In this document: piece by piece, positions 1 through 7,450 of the stretch
How positions within the stretch are numbered: the stretch's first letter is position 1
Layout of the letters: each line of letters begins with the position of its first letter
Program-made: the position numbers and the translations under genes
The notes under the pieces: model-generated
What the model saw: only the letters and a program-made list of their open reading frames with translations
Database searches by the model: none
Told to the model about the DNA's origin: nothing
Origin: an uncultured cyanobacterium
GTDB taxonomy: Bacteria; Cyanobacteriota; Vampirovibrionia; Gastranaerophilales; Gastranaerophilaceae
DNA: 32,441 bases
Direction of reading: 5' to 3'
Assembly (NCBI GenBank): GCA_902495705.1
Contig: CABUXT010000028.1
Location: 1-32,441 of the forward strand

Positions 1-95
1 CGGATTTTGGCAAGTGCGCCGTGTGAGCGTAGCGAACCCAGCACGTCTTGGCGAGAGCTGCGTTGAGCCGGTCGAGCCGCCAATAATCCAAGACT
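1..95. other. Gene-free repeat-like left edge
   Basis: No convincing coding frame. It is more GC-rich than its surroundings. It carries the motif GAGCGTAGCGA at 25-35, which recurs inside the repeat copy at 31817-31827. It leads directly into the hairpin repeat ending at 188. Probably part of a dispersed intergenic repeat cut by the window edge. Confidence 0.4.
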
Positions 96-188
96 ATTTC
101 AGAATCCTTTCAATAATCAGGATTAGGCACATATAACATTTGCGAAATTATTAATATGGAAAAGACCCTGAAACAAATTCAGGGTGAC
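82..188 (+). repeat. Hairpin-ended repeat R1, copy a (left arm degraded)
   Basis: From about 96 onward this closely matches 31893-31985 in the same orientation. The right arm is a hairpin, CCCTGAA (166-172) with TTCAGGG (178-184), followed by TGACATAGACC. The left arm no longer pairs well over its outer half. The other copies (3099-3192, 30266-30372, 31879-31985) have hairpins at both ends. Confidence 0.7.
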
Positions 189-223
189 ATAGACCTTTGT
201 CTTCATTTCCTCCAAATATTCGG

Positions 224-251
224 TTTACTTTTTGGGAAAATTCATTATGAT
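224..251 (+). promoter_or_regulatory. Promoter of the 258 gene, leaderless arrangement
   Basis: A -35 box TTTACT (224-229), a 16-bp spacer and a -10 box TATGAT (246-251) lie upstream of the ATG at 258. Only 6 nt separate the -10 from the ATG, so transcription should start at or next to the start codon. No Shine-Dalgarno is seen. Confidence 0.5.
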
Positions 252-257
252 ATAAGT

Positions 258-842
258 ATGAAAAAGTTTTTCACATTTTTAGCAATAATTCATCTATCAT
301 TGTTCGGAGCTTGCGTGTTGGCAGATGATGTTGATATGCCTTCGACAGGTGATTTGTGGGACAACTGGAACAATAGCCAAGATTTTTACGGTCAGAATAA
401 AAAAGGTGTCTCAGATGAAGAATTTAACAAAACCATTGATAGATTGAAAGAAAAACAAAATAAGGGTGGCTTGTTCAAAAAACGAACTGTACCAAAAGGT
501 GAAGAGTTTAGCCAAAGTAACGATACCGAAGTCATAAATGAACAATCCAACAAAGACAGTTTACCTGTTGTGTGTATTCCTGCCGAACTTGCTGTTGGCG
601 ATGGAGTGTTGCCTGTTGGACATTATCAGGTGAAAGGTGAAAAAAATGATGATGGCTCGGTTGTTTTAAAATTCTATCAAGCGCAATATTTGATGGCGCA
701 GTTTCCTGCAACCGAAACAACCGATGATTTTGATGAAGATACAATAACTTTTGCCAAATGGGTTCCTGAAGGAGATAACAAAATCAAGGTTATATTTGGT
801 TCAATGGACTTCAATGCCTATACAATCATTGATTTAAAATAA
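258..842 (+). CDS. Exported or lipid-anchored hypothetical protein, 194 aa
   Basis: No family recognised. The N-terminus has a Lys-Lys start and a hydrophobic core (about residues 4-20), typical of a signal peptide. Cleavage could follow VLA just before the Asp-Asp, or the Cys in FGAC could act as an imperfect lipobox, so it is either periplasmic/secreted or a lipoprotein. Residues about 25-110 are polar and probably disordered. The C-terminal 85 or so residues look beta-rich (pattern LPVGHYQV, then alternating hydrophobics) and may be a small folded domain. The frame is open upstream to 156, but that stretch lies in the R1 repeat, so the ATG at 258 is chosen; a promoter-like pair ends 6 nt before it. 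The next gene has its own promoter. Confidence 0.75.
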   Translation: MKKFFTFLAIIHLSLFGACVLADDVDMPSTGDLWDNWNNSQDFYGQNKKGVSDEEFNKTIDRLKEKQNKGGLFKKRTVPKGEEFSQSNDTEVINEQSNKDSLPVVCIPAELAVGDGVLPVGHYQVKGEKNDDGSVVLKFYQAQYLMAQFPATETTDDFDEDTITFAKWVPEGDNKIKVIFGSMDFNAYTIIDLK

Positions 843-898
843 CTGTTTAATCCCAATTTATAATTGTAACGAATTATTACAAAACAAGCTAAAATCCT

Positions 899-925
899 TA
901 AAGTTTCGCTCAAAAATGCCGTAGA
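899..925 (+). promoter_or_regulatory. Sigma-28 (FliA-type) promoter
   Basis: TAAAGTTT (899-906), an 11-bp spacer, then GCCGTAGA (918-925). The enterobacterial sigma-28 consensus is TAAAGTTT-N11-GCCGATAA: the first box and the spacing are perfect and the second box starts GCCG. Transcription would begin near 932, downstream of the first in-frame ATG (927). That supports the ATG at 972 with its AAAGGA ribosome binding site (957-962). Confidence 0.75.
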
Positions 926-971
926 CATGATTAAGCAAACGAATGACTACATGTCGAAAGGATTACGAAAA

Positions 972-3065
972 ATGGGATTGGCAGCTTCACAAGCTAGATT
1001 TTTATGTATAACTGCTAGAAAGGCTGATTGTGAATACAAATCAACTGAGTTAGCTCAGCAAAAGCTTGAGATAACAAATCAGTTGTCTGACATCTCAACA
1101 GAGTATTCTAATGCGATGAATGCTACAAAATTGATGTGGTCAAATGATGCTGTTGATGGCGATTTTAGTATGTCTTACGGATTGTTAATGACTCCATCTG
1201 TAGCAAACGATTACAATCCATATATGGTTACAACTGCATCAGGTGCAATTGTCTTGAACTCTGAATATGCCGCTGCTGCAAAAGCTGCAGGTATATCTAA
1301 AGCAGGTGGTATCGGTTCTCAAGATTCAAGAGACAAATTTATTGCTGCATTATCATACCAAGGTTTAATCACTGATACAACTTCAAAAGCTATTACAAGA
1401 ACTGATTATGAAGTTGATACAGATAAAACTGCTGCAAATAATAAAATTACATTTAAGACAAATCCAACTACTGCAACTGACGGTGTTGATTGGGACCCTG
1501 CGGCAGGTATGGGTGCTATTCCGAAAAACAAAAACTCAGTTGCGGCAATGACTTTGTCTGATATTATTAATAGCAGTGCAATTGGTCAAAAAACAATAGA
1601 CTGGGCAAAAGTTTCTGCTAATGGTGAAACAACCAAAAAAGAATATACAGAAGAAACAAGCAGATTAAAAAAGCTTGTATCAAAGGCTCAAACAGGTAAT
1701 ATCACTGATGATGTTGTTAATCAATTGAAACGTGATAAAGCAAATTATATGAGCGCAAATCCTGCACCTGACTCTACAGATACAGATAAACGTGCTAAGT
1801 ATGATGCGGATATCAAAAAGTTTGATGAATTGATTACACAAGCATCATATATTCAAACTACAAAAGTAGATGATAAGGGTAATATCTCTTATACATATAA
1901 AGATGCTGATGGAAAAGAACAAACAGAAACATTCAATAAGACTACGGCATTAAATGATATCAAAACTCAACTTCAATCAGATTTAGAAACTTATGAAAAG
2001 GCGCATACAGCCGGTGGTGTTGATTTTACAAAAACATTTAACACTTCTGCAAACTCATTAGCATCAGGTCAAAACGGTGGTAAAACATTCAGCGTTGTTG
2101 AAAACGGTGTAATCAATCACTATGCTGATGAAATTTCAGCAATTTCTATTGGTGATATTTTGTCTAACCAAATTGTATTGATGTCTAATAATACAGACCT
2201 TACAACATTTAAAAATCAAGTAGTTGAATTGTTAAATTCAATTGTCAGCGTATTTGGCTATTCTAAGAGTGAAGATTTAACAGGACAAGGTTTGAATGTT
2301 GATGATGCGTCAGCCGATGCCTTAAAATTCGCTTATGATATGGTTATTGCTACATATTTGAATACAAAAGCTGTTGAACGTACAGGTAACAGAACAAGTG
2401 ATAAGTCAACTGTTGATAACTCAGCTTACCAAAACGCTGTAGATTATAACAGAATCGGTTCTGATAACGAAAATGGCGGTAAAGGTACATATTGTGCAGT
2501 CAGCCTTACAAATATGTTAAATTCATTCTTAACATATTATGAAAACGCACTAACAGGTGCAGATTCACCGTATGTTGTAGGTAAGAGCGTTGAGACATCT
2601 CAATATGTTACAGACAACTCTGGTTATACATACATCGGACAAGATGATGAAGATTCTATTACTGAGGCGGATAAAAAATCAGCCGATTTCTTTGATGAAA
2701 TTTATAACAACATCTTGGAACACGGTTGGAGAGAAGATGCATCAATAGATGATTCTGAATATCTTGAAAATGCAATTAAAAACGGCAACTACTCAATGAG
2801 TTCATTAAATAATGATGGTTATTATTATCAAACAAGATATAATGAAACAGGTTATGTTGTTGAAGTTTCTGATACAGATGCAATCGCAAGAGCAGAGGCT
2901 GAATTTACTTCTAAAAAAGCTGAATTGACATACAAAGAAGATTCAATTGACTTGAAAACAAAACAGTTAGATGCCGAAATTTCATCATTATCAACCGAAT
3001 ATGACACAGTAAAAAGTTTGATTTCAAAGAGTATAGAAAAGACCTTTGCCATGTTCTCTAACTAG
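972..3065 (+). CDS. MGLAASQAR-type large protein with helical ends, 697 aa
   Basis: Function unknown. The N-terminus MGLAASQARFL followed by a helical segment to about residue 55 is one I recall as recurrent in Vampirovibrionia proteins. The middle (about 60-620) is rich in Ser, Thr, Asn and Asp, poor in Cys, with no recognised domain. The last 50 or so residues are a predicted coiled coil ending KTFAMFSN. A conserved helix at each end around a variable centre resembles flagellar axial proteins, and the gene sits behind a sigma-28-type promoter, so an appendage-associated or flagellar-type secreted role is plausible but unproven. In-frame ATGs exist at 927 and 951, but 972 has an AAAGGA ribosome binding site with 9-nt spacing and lies downstream of the predicted transcription start. 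Single gene; a hairpin repeat follows its stop. Confidence 0.8.
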   Translation: MGLAASQARFLCITARKADCEYKSTELAQQKLEITNQLSDISTEYSNAMNATKLMWSNDAVDGDFSMSYGLLMTPSVANDYNPYMVTTASGAIVLNSEYAAAAKAAGISKAGGIGSQDSRDKFIAALSYQGLITDTTSKAITRTDYEVDTDKTAANNKITFKTNPTTATDGVDWDPAAGMGAIPKNKNSVAAMTLSDIINSSAIGQKTIDWAKVSANGETTKKEYTEETSRLKKLVSKAQTGNITDDVVNQLKRDKANYMSANPAPDSTDTDKRAKYDADIKKFDELITQASYIQTTKVDDKGNISYTYKDADGKEQTETFNKTTALNDIKTQLQSDLETYEKAHTAGGVDFTKTFNTSANSLASGQNGGKTFSVVENGVINHYADEISAISIGDILSNQIVLMSNNTDLTTFKNQVVELLNSIVSVFGYSKSEDLTGQGLNVDDASADALKFAYDMVIATYLNTKAVERTGNRTSDKSTVDNSAYQNAVDYNRIGSDNENGGKGTYCAVSLTNMLNSFLTYYENALTGADSPYVVGKSVETSQYVTDNSGYTYIGQDDEDSITEADKKSADFFDEIYNNILEHGWREDASIDDSEYLENAIKNGNYSMSSLNNDGYYYQTRYNETGYVVEVSDTDAIARAEAEFTSKKAELTYKEDSIDLKTKQLDAEISSLSTEYDTVKSLISKSIEKTFAMFSN

Positions 3066-3098
3066 GGCGTAATGACATAATTGTATAAAACTGTAACT

Positions 3099-3192
3099 GT
3101 CATTCCGAACTTGTTTCGGAATCTCTAATTGAACACTTTTCTCTTATATGTAATTTGTAATATTAGAGACCCTGAAATAATTTCAGGGTGAC
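3099..3192 (+). repeat. Hairpin-ended repeat R1, copy b, between convergent genes
   Basis: A 94-bp element. Its left arm (3099-3129) and right arm (3162-3192) are 31-bp imperfect inverted repeats, 23 of 31 matching, both starting GTCA from the outside and ending in TCTCTAAT. Each arm is itself a hairpin: TTCCGAA/TTCGGAA on the left and CCCTGAAAT/ATTTCAGGG on the right. It may end transcription from both flanking genes. A fragment resembling the R2 repeat follows at about 3205-3247. Confidence 0.75.
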
Positions 3193-3263
3193 TTTATAAA
3201 CTTTGATAGATTCTGAATAACAAGGCATATAAAAGCTTGCCATCCAGACATCTTTCCTCTTAT

Positions 3264-4610
3264 TTACCCATTTTGTTCAGGAGTTTCTTTTGGTTCTTCT
3301 CTTACAACCAAAAGCTTAGTAATCCTTGCGCCGTCAACTTCTTTTACCGTAAATGTAAATTCGTGATACTTAACAACATCATCAAGCTGAGCAAGTCTGC
3401 CTAATTCCTTGACAACCAACCCTGCAATTGTATCAACATCATCATCTTCCAATTTATCATCCGGCAAGTCAAAATAATTAGCCAACTCATCAAGTCTCAT
3501 CATTCCGTTTGCCAAATAATGATTTGGTTTAATTTCTTTTATGTCAAATTCGGTTTCTTCGTCAAATTCGTCTTGTACATCACCAAAGATTTCTTCCAAA
3601 ACATCTTCCAATGTAATGATGCCTGAAGTCCCGCCAAATTCATCTACAACGACAGCCATTTGGCTTTTATTCTTTTTAAATTCGCGCACCAAATTATCCA
3701 TTGTGATGGTTTCAGGTACTAGCAAAACTTTTCTTTGGATTTTTTCAATCGGACAAACTTCATCTTTGATTGAAAGTGAGTACAAATCTTTTACGTGAAT
3801 CAAGCCTGTAATATGGTCGATATCGCCATCATATACAGGATATCTTGTGTATTGATTTTCGGTTGCAACTTTGTTCAATTCTTCAATAGACATTCCAATC
3901 GGAACACAAACCATATCTGTTCTTGGTATCATTACTTCTCTTGCTGTCAAGTCAGAGAATTTGAACACGTTGTGAATCATATCTTTTTCGGTTTCGTTCA
4001 GAACACCTTCGTCATAACTGGTATTAACCATCAAGTCTAAATCTTCAATTGTATGAACAACGCGCACTGTGCTAACAGGAATTCTAAACAGACGCAAAAT
4101 CGCATTACAAGCGACATTCAAAACCCATACAAACGGTTTTGAAATTGTCATAAAAATATCCATCGGTTTTGCAACATACAAAGAAATTCTTTCAGGATAT
4201 TGGAGTGCAATACATTTTGGAACTTGTTCCCCAATAACCACGTGCAAAAATGTCACAACCAAGAAAGCTACAACCGCGGTGATTGTGTGAGTCAAATACA
4301 CATAAGATGATGGTAAGTTTGACAAAATTGGGTCCATCATTTTTTCGATAGTTGGAGAACCGAACCAACCAATACCGATACTGGCGATAGTTACACCGAC
4401 TTGAACGGCAGCAATGAAGAAATTCATATCTTCCAGCGCTTTTAGAGCTAATTTTGCATCAACATTACCATCTTTGGTAAGCTGTTCAATCTTAGCACGC
4501 CTTGCACGCACAATTGCAAATTCTGCGGATACAAAAAAGCCATTAACAAGTAATAATACAAAAACTATCAACCAATTGGAAATTATGATTCCCAGACTCG
4601 ACTCACTCAT
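3264..4610 (-). CDS. CNNM/CorC (HlyC) family membrane protein, 448 aa
   Basis: Domains in order: N-terminal CNNM (DUF21) transmembrane domain at about 1-190 with several hydrophobic segments; a CBS pair at about 215-340, including TRYPVYDGDIDHITGLIHVKDL and VVDEFGGTSGIITLEDVLEEIFGD-type sequence; and a C-terminal CorC_HlyC domain at about 355-440. Length and layout are normal for bacterial 'hemolysin family' proteins. Characterised relatives are linked to magnesium or cobalt efflux and metal resistance; the haemolysin name is historical. The actual ion cannot be told from sequence. The ATG at 4610 follows an AAAGGA with about 11-nt spacing. The gene is transcribed from a consensus-like promoter at 4643-4671 and is divergent from the three small membrane protein genes. 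Confidence 0.9.
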   Translation of the reverse strand: MSESSLGIIISNWLIVFVLLLVNGFFVSAEFAIVRARRAKIEQLTKDGNVDAKLALKALEDMNFFIAAVQVGVTIASIGIGWFGSPTIEKMMDPILSNLPSSYVYLTHTITAVVAFLVVTFLHVVIGEQVPKCIALQYPERISLYVAKPMDIFMTISKPFVWVLNVACNAILRLFRIPVSTVRVVHTIEDLDLMVNTSYDEGVLNETEKDMIHNVFKFSDLTAREVMIPRTDMVCVPIGMSIEELNKVATENQYTRYPVYDGDIDHITGLIHVKDLYSLSIKDEVCPIEKIQRKVLLVPETITMDNLVREFKKNKSQMAVVVDEFGGTSGIITLEDVLEEIFGDVQDEFDEETEFDIKEIKPNHYLANGMMRLDELANYFDLPDDKLEDDDVDTIAGLVVKELGRLAQLDDVVKYHEFTFTVKEVDGARITKLLVVREEPKETPEQNG

Positions 4611-4642
4611 CCTTTTATTTTTCCTTTAAATTTACTGTTCTA

Positions 4643-4671
4643 ATTATAATATCTATAATAAAAAAATGCAA
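4643..4671 (-). promoter_or_regulatory. Promoter for the CNNM/CorC gene
   Basis: On the minus strand, -35 TTGCAT (4671-4666), a 17-bp spacer and a perfect -10 TATAAT (4648-4643). The start codon is about 33 nt downstream of the -10. Confidence 0.6.
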
Positions 4672-4807
4672 GAGATAAGTGAAATAAAGGTTCAAAAGAT
4701 TTTGCATATTGCATTTTGTTGCAATAAATGCTACTATTGTCACATAATAAAATTATTAAGAATAAGTCTGGTAATTTTATTTTAAAAGGAATTAGGAAAA
4801 ATTTTAA

Positions 4808-5158
4808 ATGAAAAACATATTACTTAAAATATATTTTGGAATAATCATTTTGGCTATGCTAATTTATAATACTGCATTATTTTCCGTGATGTGTGAGGTT
4901 ATTCAAGTGTGTTTTTCGCCATTCAAACCCGAAACTTTAATTTCTGCAATTCCGACAATAGTGCAGTTTATATTAGGGTTTTCTATATTTAATTTTTATA
5001 GCGTTATTGCTTTTAAATTTTTATACGACATTATCAAAGGTAAGAAATCAAACTTATTCAAAATTTTGGTAATTTTTGCATATATTCCATTTATTGTAAT
5101 TTTGACTTTTGGGATAATGGCATTATTGTTTAAAGAGGTAGTTCCGTTGGTAGACTGA
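4808..5158 (+). CDS. Small four-helix membrane protein, tandem paralogue 1, 116 aa
   Basis: No known family. Nearly the whole chain is hydrophobic, with about four predicted membrane segments (about 6-28, 42-64, 66-80 and 87-110) and a short Lys-rich loop before the last. It shares with the next two genes an MK-x-x-LL-x-x-Y start followed by an Ile-rich first helix, an N-x-Y/V segment in the middle, and an IL...YIP motif before the last helix, so the three are diverged tandem duplicates. The ribosome binding site AAAGGA lies about 15 nt upstream and AGGAAA nearer; the ATG is unambiguous. It probably leads a three-gene operon (gaps of 11 and 15 nt). Role in the inner membrane unknown. Confidence 0.8.
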   Translation: MKNILLKIYFGIIILAMLIYNTALFSVMCEVIQVCFSPFKPETLISAIPTIVQFILGFSIFNFYSVIAFKFLYDIIKGKKSNLFKILVIFAYIPFIVILTFGIMALLFKEVVPLVD

Positions 5159-5169
5159 AGTGAGGGGTT

Positions 5170-5532
5170 ATGAAAGAAAAATTATTAACTTTGTATTTTA
5201 TAATAATCATTTTAGCTATGCTATTTTATAATTGTGTATTTTTGCTATTAATGCTTGGTGCACTTTTTTCGGTGTCTTTCGTACCATTCAGTGGCACAAC
5301 ATTTTTATTTTCAATTCCAACAGGAGTACAATCAATATTAAGTTGTATTGTTTTTAATGTATACAGTTTTGCTGTTTTGAACTTTTTACATTGTTTTATA
5401 AAAGAAAATCAAATAAATAAATTTAAAATTCTAGCGATAGGAATATATATTCCTAGCGCAGTATTAATGTATTTTGGAACTTGGATGTTAATTTTTTTAG
5501 GAGCAATGAGTCCTATTCCAAATCCAAGTTAA
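5170..5532 (+). CDS. Small four-helix membrane protein, tandem paralogue 2, 120 aa
   Basis: Second of three tandem paralogues, 11 nt after the first, with a TGAGGGG ribosome binding site just before the ATG. It is closest to paralogue 1: both have IIILAML followed by a YN pair in helix 1, an SIPT/AIPT-x-VQ segment at the start of helix 2, an FN-x-YS segment, and FKIL-A-x-x-YIP before helix 4. The C-terminus ends in a short Pro/Asn tail. No catalytic or metal-binding residues stand out. The shared loops suggest a common fold and perhaps a hetero-oligomer, but that is inference. Confidence 0.8.
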   Translation: MKEKLLTLYFIIIILAMLFYNCVFLLLMLGALFSVSFVPFSGTTFLFSIPTGVQSILSCIVFNVYSFAVLNFLHCFIKENQINKFKILAIGIYIPSAVLMYFGTWMLIFLGAMSPIPNPS

Positions 5533-5547
5533 AAGAAAGGAGCGGTT

Positions 5548-5886
5548 ATGAAAAAATCTTTATTAAAAATATATTTAGCAATAATTATAATATTTCATCA
5601 ATTATGTAATATTTTTATTGCAATTTCAGTATTAATAAGTTTATTTTTACCGAAATTAATAGCGAATTTTACATTGGATTTAGCAAAACAATTAAGTATT
5701 GATTATTTATATTTAATAATTGCTAATATTGTTTTAAATGTAGTAGCATTACTTGCCGAGTATTCTACGTGGAAACTTTTTCATAACCAAAAATCTCAAT
5801 TACTTGTTATTTTATCATTGAATTATATTCCAATGATTGTAGCTTTAGCCTGTTTGCTTTTGTTCTGTAGGTCGTTAATTTTTTAG
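5548..5886 (+). CDS. Small four-helix membrane protein, tandem paralogue 3, 112 aa
   Basis: Third and most diverged copy, 15 nt after paralogue 2, with a strong AAAGGAG ribosome binding site. It keeps the MKKSLLKIYLAIIII start, the N-V central segment, the short polar loop (HNQKSQ) and the L-x-YIP motif, but has lost the SIPT segment and has a distinct helix 2. It ends convergently only 18 nt from the last gene of the phage block, so it marks the boundary between host-type and phage genes. Function unknown. Confidence 0.75.
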   Translation: MKKSLLKIYLAIIIIFHQLCNIFIAISVLISLFLPKLIANFTLDLAKQLSIDYLYLIIANIVLNVVALLAEYSTWKLFHNQKSQLLVILSLNYIPMIVALACLLLFCRSLIF

Positions 5887-5904
5887 CCACTTTTGTAAGA
5901 TTTT

Positions 5905-6126
5905 TTACATCAAGCAATCGTAAATTTTGTCGATTTTGTCTTTCATGTCACAAAATTGTTCTTTGAGGTCTTCAAGGCTATTTAGGGTTGCATAGCGTTT
6001 TTCGACATCTTTTATAATCTCTCGGTGCTTCTTTTCCAATTGTTCCGGAGTGACAACAATGCGCTCATGTATCAAAAATACAAGCACAACAACTATCACC
6101 GGTGCATAATATATAAATTGTTCCAT
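5905..6126 (-). CDS. Membrane-anchored coiled-coil phage protein, 73 aa
   Basis: One N-terminal membrane segment (about 5-19, YYAPVIVVVLVFLIH) is followed by a charged helical stretch (about 27-73) with heptad-like spacing that should form a coiled coil. It is the last gene of the phage operon, 18 nt after the large terminase gene, with a start preceded by AAGGAAAACTT. One membrane anchor plus a coil fits an i-spanin, a holin-associated protein or a structural accessory protein. No partner such as an o-spanin lipoprotein is visible. Lysis-related is a guess from topology. Confidence 0.6.
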   Translation of the reverse strand: MEQFIYYAPVIVVVLVFLIHERIVVTPEQLEKKHREIIKDVEKRYATLNSLEDLKEQFCDMKDKIDKIYDCLM

Positions 6127-6144
6127 AAGTTTTCCTTTCCAAAG

Positions 6145-7434
6145 TTAAAGTACAATCGGCCAATAAAAATCTACCAAATATGATGCGGCATCAAACGGAT
6201 GTGACAAAAATTTTAATTCTTTTGCCTGTTTGATTTGAGAATATGTCGGAATATCTATTTTTGAACTTCCTTCGACATACCTCAAGTTGTAAATGTTATA
6301 CAAAAGTTTCTCGCATTTTGGAGAAATATACAAACCTATTTCACCGTTTGCGTTTTTAACTTTTGCATTGAAGGCGGCAACTCTATTTTTTATTGGCGGA
6401 TTAAAACCTTTTATCTTTATTTCGACTTCGTAACCAAATGATTCCAATTTGCGCTTGATTATTACGTAGTTGGTGTATTCGCTTGTGCAACTTCGGTTGT
6501 CGCCTGATGCATCGCCATTGACGATAATTTTGCCTTTATGGTTTGGATATCTTGAGTGAAATTCTTCACAAGTTTTGGCGGTTGTTGTGTTTTCTAAAAC
6601 CAATTCATCAAAATAAAAAACTTTGTCTTCCGTTTTGTGTGCCAAAACCCAAGCCATAGGGTCAACGTTGAAATCGCAACTTATATGTACATCCAAATCC
6701 TGTTGGTATGCGATATTTCTGACATTTTCGTCCGTAAAATCCTTTACCACGAGATTTGAGCTGTAATCGCCGGTTTTACCCATAACAAAAATTTGATAGT
6801 AACTTTCATCATACAAATTTTTAAGTTCATCACAAAAACCTTTCGGCAGATAAATATTTTGGGTCGTTGGTGCACAAATCAGTCGATAATTCGGTGGTGG
6901 ATTGTCGTAAAAAGTTTTATAAAGCCATCCTTTTTGAGTTTCAGGGTTTGTGTGACCAAAAATCCTGTAGGTAAAATTCTTCCAATGCGGTTTGGCGCGT
7001 TGTCTCATTCTGGCAAGCAGCATTTTGAAAGTCTCATAAGGTACGTCTGACATTTCTTCAATTTCTACAAAACCAAGATTGAGCGACTTTAGTTTGTTCG
7101 GTTCATCAAAATGTCTGAATAGAATTTCAGAACCGTTGCGAAAGACCAATTTTTGCTCCGCACTCACCCATTTGTAATCAATTTTGTCTATAAATCCAAT
7201 ATTATCAAGGTGTTCAAAATAAGTTTTCAGTGTTGTGTCGCGAACAAGTGTGTATGTTTGAGCGCCGACAAGTCCGATGATTCCGGGAAATTTTATCGCA
7301 AGTAAAATACCAAGGAGAGCTCCGGCAAAAGTCTTGCCGGAACCGTAACCACCTTGATAAACTGCGACATCCAGTGAATAATCGTGCGGAATTTCTAAAA
7401 ATCTTCTTTGAGCATCCAGCAGTTTATATTTCAC
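6145..7434 (-). CDS. terL: Phage terminase large subunit, 429 aa
   Basis: ATP-driven DNA packaging motor and nuclease. The N-terminal ATPase has Walker A GGYGSGKT (28-35) and a Walker B-like VEIEE (123-127) where the usual Asp-Glu is Glu-Glu. The C-terminal RNase H-like nuclease has the expected acidic residues: D254 and D258 in CDFNVDP, D308/D312 in NGDASGD, and D415 in HPFDAA. The length is normal for PBSX/Terminase_3-6-type large subunits. The start is GTG at 7434, preceded by GAGGTG with 5-nt spacing. The gene follows the portal gene by 16 nt, so TerL is downstream of portal rather than between TerS and portal. The protein docks on the portal during head filling. Confidence 0.93.
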   Translation of the reverse strand: MKYKLLDAQRRFLEIPHDYSLDVAVYQGGYGSGKTFAGALLGILLAIKFPGIIGLVGAQTYTLVRDTTLKTYFEHLDNIGFIDKIDYKWVSAEQKLVFRNGSEILFRHFDEPNKLKSLNLGFVEIEEMSDVPYETFKMLLARMRQRAKPHWKNFTYRIFGHTNPETQKGWLYKTFYDNPPPNYRLICAPTTQNIYLPKGFCDELKNLYDESYYQIFVMGKTGDYSSNLVVKDFTDENVRNIAYQQDLDVHISCDFNVDPMAWVLAHKTEDKVFYFDELVLENTTTAKTCEEFHSRYPNHKGKIIVNGDASGDNRSCTSEYTNYVIIKRKLESFGYEVEIKIKGFNPPIKNRVAAFNAKVKNANGEIGLYISPKCEKLLYNIYNLRYVEGSSKIDIPTYSQIKQAKELKFLSHPFDAASYLVDFYWPIVL

Positions 7435-7450
7435 GATATCACCTCATAAA

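Noticed and set aside
3264..4610. Haemolysin toxin
   Set aside because: The HlyC/TlyC name is historical; the domain layout is that of CNNM/CorC metal-transport-related proteins.
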